Shown here: positions 27,211 through 36,859 of the stretch, piece by piece | Layout: each line of letters opens with the position of its first letter | Numbering within the stretch: position 1 is the first letter of the stretch | DNA from: Pseudoalteromonas holothuriae | GTDB taxonomy: Bacteria; Pseudomonadota; Gammaproteobacteria; Enterobacterales; Alteromonadaceae | Reading direction: 5' to 3' | DNA: 64,000 bases | Assembly (NCBI RefSeq): GCF_945859825.1 | Contig: NZ_CAMAPC010000008.1 | Span: 124,001 to 188,000 of the forward strand | The notes under the pieces: generated by a model | The model's database searches: none | Told to the model about the DNA's origin: nothing | What the model saw: only the letters and a program-made list of their open reading frames with translations | Program-made: the position numbers and the translations under genes

Positions 27211-29497
27211 CGCGCCACCAGTCACTGTCTAGTTGTGGCTCATCAATTTGTTCAAATATGCTAAGCCAAATATCCTGCTCTGATTCAATTGTAATGCTTT
27301 GTAGCTGTTTTACATCATTATTAATCGGTATTGTTATAGCTGGGTAGCTATAAAGTGCACTGCGCGAAGGATGAAGCATAAATGCATCATTCGGTTTTTG
27401 CTCAACTAATGCATAACGCCTTTTCATTATTGTATACTCATCGGTGAGATGTTCGACAATATTGCCAGATAACTGGGTATCTATCAGTAATGGTTCATCG
27501 AGCAACGTTGTTGCATATGTTTTAAGGACGATAGAGTGTGGCCGCTGACTAAATACCAATCGTAAAGGGGTGCTTTTTTTGAGCATAAATAGCCGTTGTT
27601 TGTGCCAATGGCGCTGCTTGCCAATATTGCTATAAAGAACAGCCTGTTTAGCGCGTATTTCATCGTATAGATTATTATTAAGCTCACTCAGTTTATATTC
27701 GGTATAATAGGGAACCTGAGGGGATTTTATAATTAACCTAAACCGAGCCGCGAGGCTTGGTTCTAAGCTGTCTAAGCTAAGGTCTTCAATACTTACAGGC
27801 CTGAATTGATAATCCTCATATGGCTGTTGTAAATCAAAGTAGTTAGGTTGATTTTGCACTAACGCTACATTGGAACGAGGTAGCTTTTCAGACAGGTCAT
27901 AGCCTGTATAAAAAGACATTTCAGGTGGTGGCTCTGGGGGAGACTCAAAAATACGTACACTCATCAATCGTTGTTGTTGTGCAAATTCAAAATCGTTATG
28001 TGCTTTTTGAGAAAACCATGCACCAACTTCCGTAAAGTCATTCACAGTTAAATTGCAAATTGAGTGGCACAGTAGTTGTTGATAATTGAAAGTGCGCATT
28101 CTGGCCTGAAGTTTTACTCCGACTAATTGTTCACCCATTGAGTGACCGGTTATTGAAACGGTGTGTGCGTTACTGGGTAGTCGTACATAAAAGCGTTCAG
28201 CTTCGGTTATTGGCAAGCGCAGAGTATCGGAGGCGATGGCTCTATCGAACGTTGACTCTAGCCCTTCTAATTTAATCGAAAATGATACGGTATGTCGTTG
28301 TTGTTCGTCAAAAACTTCAATATTAGCGCTATCGCCCTTGTTACCTCTAAACTCGATACTTAAGTCGCTATTTGGCGTCACTTTAAAGTGTGCAGGTAGA
28401 TTTGAATCAATGGCATAATAATAGCTATGAAGCGGCAATACGGGCATGTCGTCATTGAGCCACCAACGTGTTTGAATGACTGATGATGAACTTATAATGA
28501 TTAAACCAGGGGCAACATCGTTAACACGAATACGGTTAGGAGCAGCTTGTTCAATAGTGAGTATTTTGGGAGGTAGTTTTTTTGCTAAATCTATCCATGT
28601 GAGAGTCAAATTTGATATTTCCCCTTCAATACGGGCACTGATAGTGCTCTTTTCGAGTATTCTAAAAGAGGCATTAAAATTTGGGTAGGTATAGAATTTG
28701 TCTAACGCGATGTGCTGCGATTCAAAATCGTAAGATAGAATATGATAAGGCAGAGTTTCATAGAGTGTATCCGTTTTAAAATCGATATCAGGGATCCCTT
28801 GAGGCGCTAATTTTAACCAATCAAAAGTGACCGCGTTATTCATCTCTTGCTCTGAAAGCGCATTCACACCGATGGTATGATAGTTGATTGTACGTTCCCG
28901 CCATTGAACGGGTAATTTAAGCCAAGCTCTGTTTTTATCATCAACACTATTGCTAATTTTTGCATGCAATCTCACAACGACCCCAGTCAAGCTTTGATCT
29001 TCTGGTATTAAACGCAGTGCTATGCGACTGGCTTGTTTTAGCTGTTCTGGCTTAATATAAAATGATTGTCCAGATGAAACTGCAAGCGACGTTTTATTTT
29101 CTATGATTTGCTTCACTTTTTGTTGCTCAGCGTCCAGTGCAAGTTTTGATGTATGATGGTAGGTGTGCTTTGTGATCACCTTATTAGAATCATTAAGCAG
29201 GGTATATTCAATAGCATAATCTGTTGTTAACTCAGAAGTTAACTCTAACGCAGAATATTGCTTAAAAATCGCATTGGTTAACACTCTAAGGGACAGAGTT
29301 TGTGAGGCAGATACTGTATAAACTAACGGTTTTTCAGGGTCGAGCCAGTGTACATTAGAACGCGTTTCTTGCGCGGTGTTTGGCGTGATAGGTTCTGCAG
29401 TACTAAGCCAAATGTAAGCCCGAAAGCCATACCATATCAGGCATGCTAATAATGCTAACCAAACACACAGTTGGAAAAATAATTTAGCGTAATACAT
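27197..29497 (-). CDS. Membrane-anchored periplasmic protein of the polymer operon, unknown family
   Basis: 766 residues. One N-terminal membrane helix (about residues 7-30, FFQLCVWLALLACLIWYGF) with no cleavage site, followed by a long periplasmic part rich in beta strands. There are no cysteine clusters or catalytic motifs. Short segments such as FYVRLPSNAHTVSITGHSMG and QSFYIKPEQLKQASRIALRL suggest beta-sandwich modules. GAGGCGAG lies before the ATG, and the start overlaps the PgsC-like gene by 14 bp. A reasonable guess is a periplasmic bridge between the synthase and the outer membrane component. I do not recognise it. Confidence 0.65.
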   Translation of the reverse strand: MYYAKLFFQLCVWLALLACLIWYGFRAYIWLSTAEPITPNTAQETRSNVHWLDPEKPLVYTVSASQTLSLRVLTNAIFKQYSALELTSELTTDYAIEYTLLNDSNKVITKHTYHHTSKLALDAEQQKVKQIIENKTSLAVSSGQSFYIKPEQLKQASRIALRLIPEDQSLTGVVVRLHAKISNSVDDKNRAWLKLPVQWRERTINYHTIGVNALSEQEMNNAVTFDWLKLAPQGIPDIDFKTDTLYETLPYHILSYDFESQHIALDKFYTYPNFNASFRILEKSTISARIEGEISNLTLTWIDLAKKLPPKILTIEQAAPNRIRVNDVAPGLIIISSSSVIQTRWWLNDDMPVLPLHSYYYAIDSNLPAHFKVTPNSDLSIEFRGNKGDSANIEVFDEQQRHTVSFSIKLEGLESTFDRAIASDTLRLPITEAERFYVRLPSNAHTVSITGHSMGEQLVGVKLQARMRTFNYQQLLCHSICNLTVNDFTEVGAWFSQKAHNDFEFAQQQRLMSVRIFESPPEPPPEMSFYTGYDLSEKLPRSNVALVQNQPNYFDLQQPYEDYQFRPVSIEDLSLDSLEPSLAARFRLIIKSPQVPYYTEYKLSELNNNLYDEIRAKQAVLYSNIGKQRHWHKQRLFMLKKSTPLRLVFSQRPHSIVLKTYATTLLDEPLLIDTQLSGNIVEHLTDEYTIMKRRYALVEQKPNDAFMLHPSRSALYSYPAITIPINNDVKQLQSITIESEQDIWLSIFEQIDEPQLDSDWWRDEIH

Positions 29498-32400
29498 GCT
29501 CGCCTCTAATCATAGCCTCTTTAAACGAAGTGTAATCAACTAATTTGTTTCGCAGTGGAAAGTAAATCATGGCAATTTTATCCTGTTGTTTAATCAACAA
29601 GGCAAGCTCATGACTGGGGACTAACCTTATCACCTGTAACGCACATTCAGCGGCTTCTAAACAGTAACTTGATAGCAAAGGCAAGTGGTGCGAAAGCGCA
29701 TAATCACTTGCTAGTTTTTTTATTTTTTCTGATTGTGTGTGGGGTAGTTCAGACCAATCATAAGGAGCCAAAGTAGATAATCTAAGAAGTACAGGTTTTG
29801 GCTGCTCTGATATAGCACTGAGTCGTTCAAGTAATGCTTGCTCAGAAATTGCAAAGTGCTGCTTAAAGTCAGAGGCAAGCCATAATGTTGCTAACTCGCT
29901 GTTAGGGGCAAAAATTTGATAACCAGTTTGAGGAGAAGACCCGAGTTCCAAACCTCGAGTTGTATCTTCTCCGCTGACTATTTGGTACTGCACGCCAAGC
30001 CTAGAAAGCTGTGTATATAATTGCTCTAATGTTGCTGCATGATTTTTATCAGCTTGAGTGAATTGAAAAGCAAGCGCGCTGGGGCGTATTCTTGAGGGGG
30101 TACTGTGGCTACGTATCTGTAGGTTCACAATACCGTACTGGCTGTTATATCTGAGAGTGCTTTGATGCACGACATTAAATAGCGTTTTAACATTGGTTGC
30201 TGCTACAACATTAGCATGTGGTGCAGCAAATGGGTGAGCGCCGGCGACTAACAGCACTTTCCCCTGAATGTTTGAATATAATTGAGCAGAAAATTTAAGG
30301 GTATTACTCTCAAAAAGAGGCCTAGGTACTTGTACAGTGATGGCACTAGTTGGATTTAAATTAATCAGATAAAGGCCTTGTCCTTGTTTATAATACTGCG
30401 GTTCTCCAATAGGCGCTATTTTTAAAAAGTGTCCCTGCTCAGAGGTTATAATACTCAGTTGATAACCTACAATACGTGCTACATCATTGATCTGATTTAA
30501 CCGGTTTAAGACATCTTGATTTAGGTTATTACCGCTGAGCGTATCAATGAGCGTGAATAAAGGGCGAAGTATTTCAAATTCCCATAACGATGCTTCGCTG
30601 TCTGTGAGGAGTTTAAAGTCATTACTACCTTTGGCACTAATAAATGGGTTAAAATTATCAACGGCTTGTTGTGGCGTTTCTTCTTTTACTTCAATTGAAA
30701 CCTTATCTAAACGATTATTAGCCAGTGTCACTTTGGAAATGAGAGACGTAAAATTTTGAGATGTGAGAAAAATCTCTAAAAACTGACCACTAGTATGACT
30801 ATTGGGCAGGCTTTCAGGGGTCATGAGACCAAAGGTAATGTTATCACAGTTTAATAGGTTACTAAGCTGTGTTTGTTTGACTGCCTTTGGTAGTTGGTTG
30901 TATATCCAAAACTGACATTTTTGCTTGAATGGACTATCGCTGAGTATCTGAGTATTAAAGCTATTTATTGCTCGTACTTGCAACACTTGGTTCGATGCCA
31001 GTGCAGCAATAAAAGCATAGTAATACTTACTTTGTTGGCTTAAAGAGTCGTCATTCAAAAACTGTGTTTTCTGTGTGCCTAAAGCCATAGCACTTGCTTT
31101 TAAGTGAGGAAGTAGTAATCCGGCTGCGTCACTCGCTAAGCGCTCTGATGACGGGTGAGGTACAGTTACAATTAGGTTTGAATGAGGCTCTTTTGTTATT
31201 ACAAATAGCCCTCTGGGAGTGCGCTTACGAGTATCATGAATATATATAAAATGCGTGTCAGATGAAACGGTAAAGTCTAGTGATTTTAGATGTTGCACTG
31301 CATGACGATATTGGCTGCTGTCTATCTTTAATTGGCTAATAACATCAATTGCAGCTTTGAACTTTTCAATGTCTTGTTGTTGCCTAAATTGCTCAAGTTG
31401 CATTTGTGCTGGTGCAGCAGTATATAAATGGCTCTTATATTGAGTAATTGCTTGGCTGAGACTTGCTTGCTGCATATGTTTTTGCGTTTCATTTATGCCA
31501 TTATTTTTAAACAGGGAGGGGATGTACATGATGATAAAGCCAATCGAGATAGCAATACCACCACCGATTACTGATGTTTGTAAAGTGGCTCTTATCACAA
31601 ATCCAAGTGCATTTTTTTGGTAAATCTTTAGTGCTAGTAATGTGGACAGCATATAACCAAATGCGAATGTATCTGTTACCTTTACTGTCGGGTAGTAGTG
31701 TAAAATGACATAATTTAACAGCAACTTATAAATAAAGCCGATATTAAAGAAAAACAATAGCAGCCTCGCCCCTTCAAAGTTTGCATGACGTAGTTTAGTG
31801 TAGTGCAGTAAACCACTGCCAATAATTAATATGATGGCAGTTTCAATAAATGAAGTAAGTAATTTGCTGGGCTGCATTAATTGCAAAGCTAGCAGTGCAG
31901 GGAGCAAAATACCATTAAATTCCCAGCCATATTTGATATTTGCTCTGGATGCGATAAAGGCAGTTATGACTAAAATAATGTATGCTTTTGGCGCTGCGAT
32001 GATTGATGCTGCCACTGCCTCATACATAATAGCAAGGTTGGCAATACTGAAGTTGGTAAATGGCATTAAAACAAAGCGAACAATAATGTAAGTTATCGTC
32101 AGTTGTACTGCGGTGACTTTTACACCATACCTAAAGCCTCCGTTCCACATGACATTAGCAGTCAATGCGATGATTATCAGTCCAAGGCTATATAATTGGG
32201 AGGCGTAATCAAAGGAAATGTCCCATGTTGACATAATACCTGCGATAGGAGGCCAAAATAATGTGTCCATAGTTACACGGACCAAAATACTGATAAGAAT
32301 AATGGCAAAAAAACGGTCTCTGCCAAACATTTCAGCAAAACCGAAGTGTTCAAGGAGAGTTTTGGCACTGACCTTCATTACAAAATAAACGATCACAGCT

Positions 32401-32600
32401 TCTACTAGTATCACAATGGCTGATGTTGGAGATACAATAAGCAAAGGGACTATGTAACCGGGTACTACAAGTCCTGTAAGAGGAAAGCCAAAGCGTAAGT
32501 TTAAAAAGCCAATAACGGCAATACCTACCCAAACGGTGGTTATTACAGATTGCCCTAACCCGCCGCCCGATGGAAATATATTTAATGTTAAATCAATCAA
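29484..32600 (-). CDS. PgsC/CapC-type polymer synthase membrane subunit, duplicated and extended
   Basis: 1038 residues versus about 150 for Bacillus PgsC. The N-terminal ~390 residues are membrane helices. GLVVPGY at 43-49, RDRFFAIILISILVR from 94 and LIIIALTANVMWNGG match successive PgsC blocks (GLVVPGY, RRKFAAMLITGIVLK, GIIVPGLIANTIQKQG). A second, weaker unit follows (KYGWEFNGILLPALLAL, then GYMLSTLLALKIYQKNALG), so the PgsC domain appears duplicated. The C-terminal ~650 residues are soluble, with two stretches centred on VPHP (480-483) and AHP (788-790) that resemble the start of the hydrolase encoded two genes downstream. The start is TTG in a TTGA overlap with the previous stop. It works with the PgsB-like ligase. 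Confidence 0.82.
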   Translation of the reverse strand: MIDLTLNIFPSGGGLGQSVITTVWVGIAVIGFLNLRFGFPLTGLVVPGYIVPLLIVSPTSAIVILVEAVIVYFVMKVSAKTLLEHFGFAEMFGRDRFFAIILISILVRVTMDTLFWPPIAGIMSTWDISFDYASQLYSLGLIIIALTANVMWNGGFRYGVKVTAVQLTITYIIVRFVLMPFTNFSIANLAIMYEAVAASIIAAPKAYIILVITAFIASRANIKYGWEFNGILLPALLALQLMQPSKLLTSFIETAIILIIGSGLLHYTKLRHANFEGARLLLFFFNIGFIYKLLLNYVILHYYPTVKVTDTFAFGYMLSTLLALKIYQKNALGFVIRATLQTSVIGGGIAISIGFIIMYIPSLFKNNGINETQKHMQQASLSQAITQYKSHLYTAAPAQMQLEQFRQQQDIEKFKAAIDVISQLKIDSSQYRHAVQHLKSLDFTVSSDTHFIYIHDTRKRTPRGLFVITKEPHSNLIVTVPHPSSERLASDAAGLLLPHLKASAMALGTQKTQFLNDDSLSQQSKYYYAFIAALASNQVLQVRAINSFNTQILSDSPFKQKCQFWIYNQLPKAVKQTQLSNLLNCDNITFGLMTPESLPNSHTSGQFLEIFLTSQNFTSLISKVTLANNRLDKVSIEVKEETPQQAVDNFNPFISAKGSNDFKLLTDSEASLWEFEILRPLFTLIDTLSGNNLNQDVLNRLNQINDVARIVGYQLSIITSEQGHFLKIAPIGEPQYYKQGQGLYLINLNPTSAITVQVPRPLFESNTLKFSAQLYSNIQGKVLLVAGAHPFAAPHANVVAATNVKTLFNVVHQSTLRYNSQYGIVNLQIRSHSTPSRIRPSALAFQFTQADKNHAATLEQLYTQLSRLGVQYQIVSGEDTTRGLELGSSPQTGYQIFAPNSELATLWLASDFKQHFAISEQALLERLSAISEQPKPVLLRLSTLAPYDWSELPHTQSEKIKKLASDYALSHHLPLLSSYCLEAAECALQVIRLVPSHELALLIKQQDKIAMIYFPLRNKLVDYTSFKEAMIRGEHVLR

Positions 32601-34552
32601 TGACTGACTCTGCTGTCTTGGTGCACTGTAAGCTGTTGAAGTAGTTTACTGGGGTCATCTAAGTGACAGATTAAGTCTGAAATATTAATGAACTCGAATA
32701 AGATACCGCCGATTTCAAAAGGGTTGTTAGAACTGTCCTTTACGTCCGAAGCATTAATAGTTCGCACTGCTAAAATATAAACCTCATCTTGAAGTTCAAC
32801 GGGCAAGTGCAATTCTCCTTTATGTAGAGTAACAAACCGTAGCTTTCCTTTAGCTGTGTCTATGGGCATATTGGTCACAAGGCTTAATAAGTCAAGCGCG
32901 GTGATATCAAATATCGCCAAATTCAGTTTCTGGGCCAAATTTTCAAGAGCATGATTGGTTTGTATTACATGGCCAAATAGGTTAAACAAAATAGAAGCGG
33001 ACCCAACTTGATTAAATACGTGCTCAAGAGTCATTAATTTTTGTTCCATTTCTTTAATTGAGTGTTTAACACGTTGGCTCAAAGGTTTTTGAATATTTAA
33101 AGTCAAAGCTCGAGTGATAATATTATTGGCATTTTTTTGTTGGGTTAAAAATATGTTGTGATGAAATAATAGTTCACCAATTTGATTTGCAAACTGATTT
33201 ACATTGTGGGTAAATGCCCCTTCATCAAAAGCATTATTTTGCTCAACTGTCATAGCCCAAAAGCCGCGAACATCGCCTGCATACATTAAGGGCACTAAAT
33301 ATTGGCTCTCGGACTCAGGTAAGTTTTTAAAAAAGGGTCTTGTAACTTTAACCGTACCAAATTGTTTTATTGCATCAGAGTAAGGTGCGCGCTGGTAATC
33401 GCGTCTCATTTCCTGAATGTGTGACAATTCACAGTTAGTTGCACGTATTTCTTTTAGTCGGTGATCACCTTCCTCCCTTGCAAAAAAAATACTTCGTTTT
33501 AATGCCAGTTGTTGTTTCACTAATATTAGAATAGGGTCCCAAGGATCGCTTTGGTTGATAAATGATTTCGGTAAATAGCGTCCCAACATACGTTGCTGGA
33601 TATTACCAATGATATTAAGGAGATTATCTTCTTCAACCCATTTTTTTGCAAAAAATATCCAAAATAGCACCCCATATGTAATAAAAATAAATTCTCCTAC
33701 AGGTATTAGGATAAACCGAAGTTTAAACAGGAAATAGCCTACTGTTATCCATATTAAAGTTAGTATAGATGCGATTACTAGACTTAGATTAATAGAGAAC
33801 CGTTGATAAATAATGATTAAAGCTGCTATAGCAATCAGATGTAGTAGGGTTGACGATTGAACATCGAGAGGGTTAATCAGTGTGTTTGTGTCCAAACTGT
33901 GCGCAACATACGCATGTAGATAAGCAGGGTTAAAGTAAGTATCTAATTTTGGTGCTGAGATGGCTGGAATATATTCGTTAGGGCGTTGAGTAATAAAGAT
34001 AATTTTGTTTTTTAATTGGTCGCTCAAGATATCATCTGAAATAATTCGTTCACTGGTAAATTTTGGCAGTGCATGGGGAGCTAACGAAAAGTTGATCAGT
34101 TTGCTACCCACATTCGTTTGCTCAGGAAAAATACGCTGCCAAATAGCAATGCACTTACTTGAATTTAGGTTTTTTAGAGTTATATTGTATCCCCCCCAAT
34201 TAGCGATTGAAGGCAAGCATTGTTGACTGTCTTGGTGGGGGTAAAATATATCTTTGTTTAAATGCTCTTGGGGTTGTAAATATATATTGGAGAATATAAT
34301 AACGGCTTTGGGTCTATGCTGATTGATTTTAGTTAATAAGATGTCGTGCTCGCTATATAAGTTAGCACTTTCTATCAGGGTTACATTGGTTGCCTGTACG
34401 GAATTTAACTTGTTAAACAAACTTAAAAATGGGGTATTTAGGCTCTGCAGCACGCCAAAAACATGTAACACAAGGGTCATAAGTAGTAATGTCAGCAGTG
34501 ACCAAAATGCTTTGTGACTACGAATAATGAAATATTGTTGTTTTAACTGCAT
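32597..34552 (-). CDS. CHASE2-like membrane sensor with GAF- and PAS-like domains, no output domain
   Basis: 651 residues. One helix at ~15-36, an extracytoplasmic domain (~37-225) with a degenerate CHASE2 pattern (TLIESANLYSEHDILLTKI, RPKAVIIFSNIYLQP), then three close membrane helices (~228-300), the classical CHASE2 arrangement. The cytoplasmic part has a GAF-like region (~310-480, including REEGDHRLKEIRA and YLVPLMYAGDVRGFWAMTV), a helical linker, and a PAS-like region (~500-600, SASILFNLFGHVIQTN). No kinase, cyclase, GGDEF or phosphatase domain follows. It probably senses envelope or polymer state and acts on the synthase by contact. Family assignment is moderate. Confidence 0.65.
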   Translation of the reverse strand: MQLKQQYFIIRSHKAFWSLLTLLLMTLVLHVFGVLQSLNTPFLSLFNKLNSVQATNVTLIESANLYSEHDILLTKINQHRPKAVIIFSNIYLQPQEHLNKDIFYPHQDSQQCLPSIANWGGYNITLKNLNSSKCIAIWQRIFPEQTNVGSKLINFSLAPHALPKFTSERIISDDILSDQLKNKIIFITQRPNEYIPAISAPKLDTYFNPAYLHAYVAHSLDTNTLINPLDVQSSTLLHLIAIAALIIIYQRFSINLSLVIASILTLIWITVGYFLFKLRFILIPVGEFIFITYGVLFWIFFAKKWVEEDNLLNIIGNIQQRMLGRYLPKSFINQSDPWDPILILVKQQLALKRSIFFAREEGDHRLKEIRATNCELSHIQEMRRDYQRAPYSDAIKQFGTVKVTRPFFKNLPESESQYLVPLMYAGDVRGFWAMTVEQNNAFDEGAFTHNVNQFANQIGELLFHHNIFLTQQKNANNIITRALTLNIQKPLSQRVKHSIKEMEQKLMTLEHVFNQVGSASILFNLFGHVIQTNHALENLAQKLNLAIFDITALDLLSLVTNMPIDTAKGKLRFVTLHKGELHLPVELQDEVYILAVRTINASDVKDSSNNPFEIGGILFEFINISDLICHLDDPSKLLQQLTVHQDSRVSH

Positions 34553-34573
34553 TCAGAGCCCAATTTTATATGG

Positions 34574-36799
34574 TTAAAAGTAGCTATACGACATTGTTAG
34601 GGTAACAGGTTTACTTGCGTTTATTTTGATAAAATCCATCCCATGCATTTTATTATTCTGCCAGTGGTTATCAACAATATTAAGGGTCTTTTGCCACGAA
34701 ACTAACGCTATTTGGTCTAAACTAAGTGTTGCCTCTCCAGTTTCTGGCGGTGAGTGTGTAAAGGCAACATTAACTCCGCGAGCTGGTAAGTTTTCTGGCC
34801 CTAATGTTTGGTTATCATCAGGAAGCTCAAAATGATATGAAAATGCTTGCCAGTCGTAACTACCAGCATTTATCAACGGTGTGCGGGTATTACTAAATTC
34901 AAGTCCATCTTCGGCTGTTCTAATGCTCAACTTAGCTTTGAAGTCTCCGGCATTATCTGCTTTAGCATAACCGAAGAGTGTGAAGTCATGATATGCCAAA
35001 AGCGTATTATCTGCGGGCGTGATGGGCATGGTTCGAATGGTCTCGCGAAACGTTAGTGTTAATGGCGTGTTGTCAAATTGTGTTCTGGATAGGCAAGCAC
35101 CTTGCTGATGTTGATAGGCACCGCTAATGCAAGTAGAAACATCTTCATCACTTAATTCCCATCTGGCTACCTCGCCAAACTCTTCATCATTATCCCAGTC
35201 TTCAAAGTCACCAAAAATCATTAAGTCTCTACCAAGTGTTAACTCTGCACTTTCGTCAATGTGTAGTTGCGATATAAATGCGTTGCTGGGGGCATATTCC
35301 CTTAAATCTACAACGTGTACCCCCGATGGCACTGTTACGGTTTTCGTGATGATCTGAGGTGTAATTTGTGTATTTGAAAAGTATACATCTGCGTAGCCGT
35401 TACGAGGTATGATGGTTACATTATCGTCAGAAAATTCAGCTATGCGTCTCACTAGATAGTCACTCAAAAAGCCTGTTACTAGTTGAGGCTCATAGTTTTC
35501 TAGGTATATTGGGTAGGCACGTGCAAATTGTGTCGCTGGAGTTTGGGTTTTATCAATTGTTACTGATACAGCAAGGCCCAGTAGTGTTTCTAATCGATTT
35601 TGATCAAAGATGAGATTACCTAGACCTAAAATTGCAGGGGTATTTTCAAATACAGCAAACCCTTGTGCTACATGTGGGTGGTGAGCTATGGCTAAATCAA
35701 TATTACGACGCGCGACAAATTCAAATCGGTTTCGGATGTAGCCTGTTGGAGCAAAAGAGTATTCATCGCCGCCGTGCATTTGTGCAATAACATAATCACT
35801 GTTACTTTTGGCAGCTACCAAAGCTGCATTCAACTGTGTGTTGTTGGTAAGGTCTGCAGCGCCTCCTTTAGTTTCCTGAGCAATATAATCTATGGGGTTT
35901 GCTTCTCCTGTAATTGAAGTAGCCGAGACTAAAGCCAACGAAGTTCCATTCACTTGAGTATAAAGTGGTGCATATGCTTGTACGTTGTCAAAGCCTGCTC
36001 CACTGTGTAAAAGTCCTGCGCTATTAACATAATTCAATGTATCGCTTAATCCTTGCTCAAGGTAGTCGTATACATGGTTGTTGCCTAATGCCACATAATC
36101 AATACCCATACTCTGTATACCAGCAAGCGTGTCAGGTAACGAGAAAAATGCAAACTCTTTGGTTGGGTGGACACTCGTAGGGGTTTCTAAAATAGGAGAC
36201 TCTAAATTGACGGATGCAAAGTCAGCACTACTAAATAGTTGCTTGAGATACTTTGCAATACTCACAGCGCTTGAAGCGGCTGTTTGTGGTTGGATAAGCG
36301 CATCATCAATATTTGGCACGTTATTGGACATAGTGGTCAAACTAGGGTCCATGAAGCGCCGACCAAACATAGTATCTCCACCAAAAATTAATGTTGCTTG
36401 TTGGGGGGATTTTTCGGTCATACGAATAGAGTGAGTTGTTGCGTTAGGTAATACCCTAATGGTGGAGGTATTGGTAAAAAAGCCAGGTTTTACGACATGA
36501 ACTGTGTAGTTACCCAAAGGTAAATTATTAATCTTTACGTTACCCAAAGCATTGCTAATAAATACTTGGTTGGCAACGAATACCTGCGCCTCAGTAACAT
36601 GTGTACCTGTGGTTTCAGTTAGGGTGATGTCAACGGTCAGTGTTTTTTCTTGCTGTTCTTGCTGTTGTGTTTGCTCTTGCTGTTGTTGCTCTGATGGGCC
36701 TGTTTCATACGCATCTTCAACAGAGCAAGCCGATAGAAAAAGGCATACAGCAATAGTAATGCTGCGACTTATAAGGAAAAAAGGCAGGGTTTTTTGCAT
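34574..36799 (-). CDS. PgsA/CapA-type metallophosphatase-fold lipoprotein
   Basis: 741 residues. Lipobox LSAC with Cys25 and Ser at +2, favouring the outer membrane. A Gln-rich linker (37-51) leads to a carboxypeptidase-regulatory-like beta domain (~53-128) and then the CapA domain with its full metal-site series: FGGDTMFGRR (Asp142), NLE (198-200), GNNH (239-242), HGGDEY (His342) and HHPHV (373-377). After ~520 follow beta-sandwich regions. Bacillus PgsA/CapA is a membrane protein needed for polymer transport; here it is a lipoprotein with extra modules. It is the first gene of the operon, with a strong GGGGGAG ribosome site, and is divergent from tyrR. Confidence 0.88.
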   Translation of the reverse strand: MQKTLPFFLISRSITIAVCLFLSACSVEDAYETGPSEQQQQEQTQQQEQQEKTLTVDITLTETTGTHVTEAQVFVANQVFISNALGNVKINNLPLGNYTVHVVKPGFFTNTSTIRVLPNATTHSIRMTEKSPQQATLIFGGDTMFGRRFMDPSLTTMSNNVPNIDDALIQPQTAASSAVSIAKYLKQLFSSADFASVNLESPILETPTSVHPTKEFAFFSLPDTLAGIQSMGIDYVALGNNHVYDYLEQGLSDTLNYVNSAGLLHSGAGFDNVQAYAPLYTQVNGTSLALVSATSITGEANPIDYIAQETKGGAADLTNNTQLNAALVAAKSNSDYVIAQMHGGDEYSFAPTGYIRNRFEFVARRNIDLAIAHHPHVAQGFAVFENTPAILGLGNLIFDQNRLETLLGLAVSVTIDKTQTPATQFARAYPIYLENYEPQLVTGFLSDYLVRRIAEFSDDNVTIIPRNGYADVYFSNTQITPQIITKTVTVPSGVHVVDLREYAPSNAFISQLHIDESAELTLGRDLMIFGDFEDWDNDEEFGEVARWELSDEDVSTCISGAYQHQQGACLSRTQFDNTPLTLTFRETIRTMPITPADNTLLAYHDFTLFGYAKADNAGDFKAKLSIRTAEDGLEFSNTRTPLINAGSYDWQAFSYHFELPDDNQTLGPENLPARGVNVAFTHSPPETGEATLSLDQIALVSWQKTLNIVDNHWQNNKMHGMDFIKINASKPVTLTMSYSYF

Positions 36800-36859
36800 A
36801 TTGACTCCCCCTAATTTTGTCTATTAAAGATGATCTTATCTCACTATCATGAGGGTAAT

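Noticed and set aside
18151..36799. Reading the operon as a classical polysaccharide capsule cluster
   Set aside because: No glycosyltransferase, flippase, Wza/Wzc or polymerase gene is present; the recognisable motifs are of PgsB, PgsC and PgsA type.
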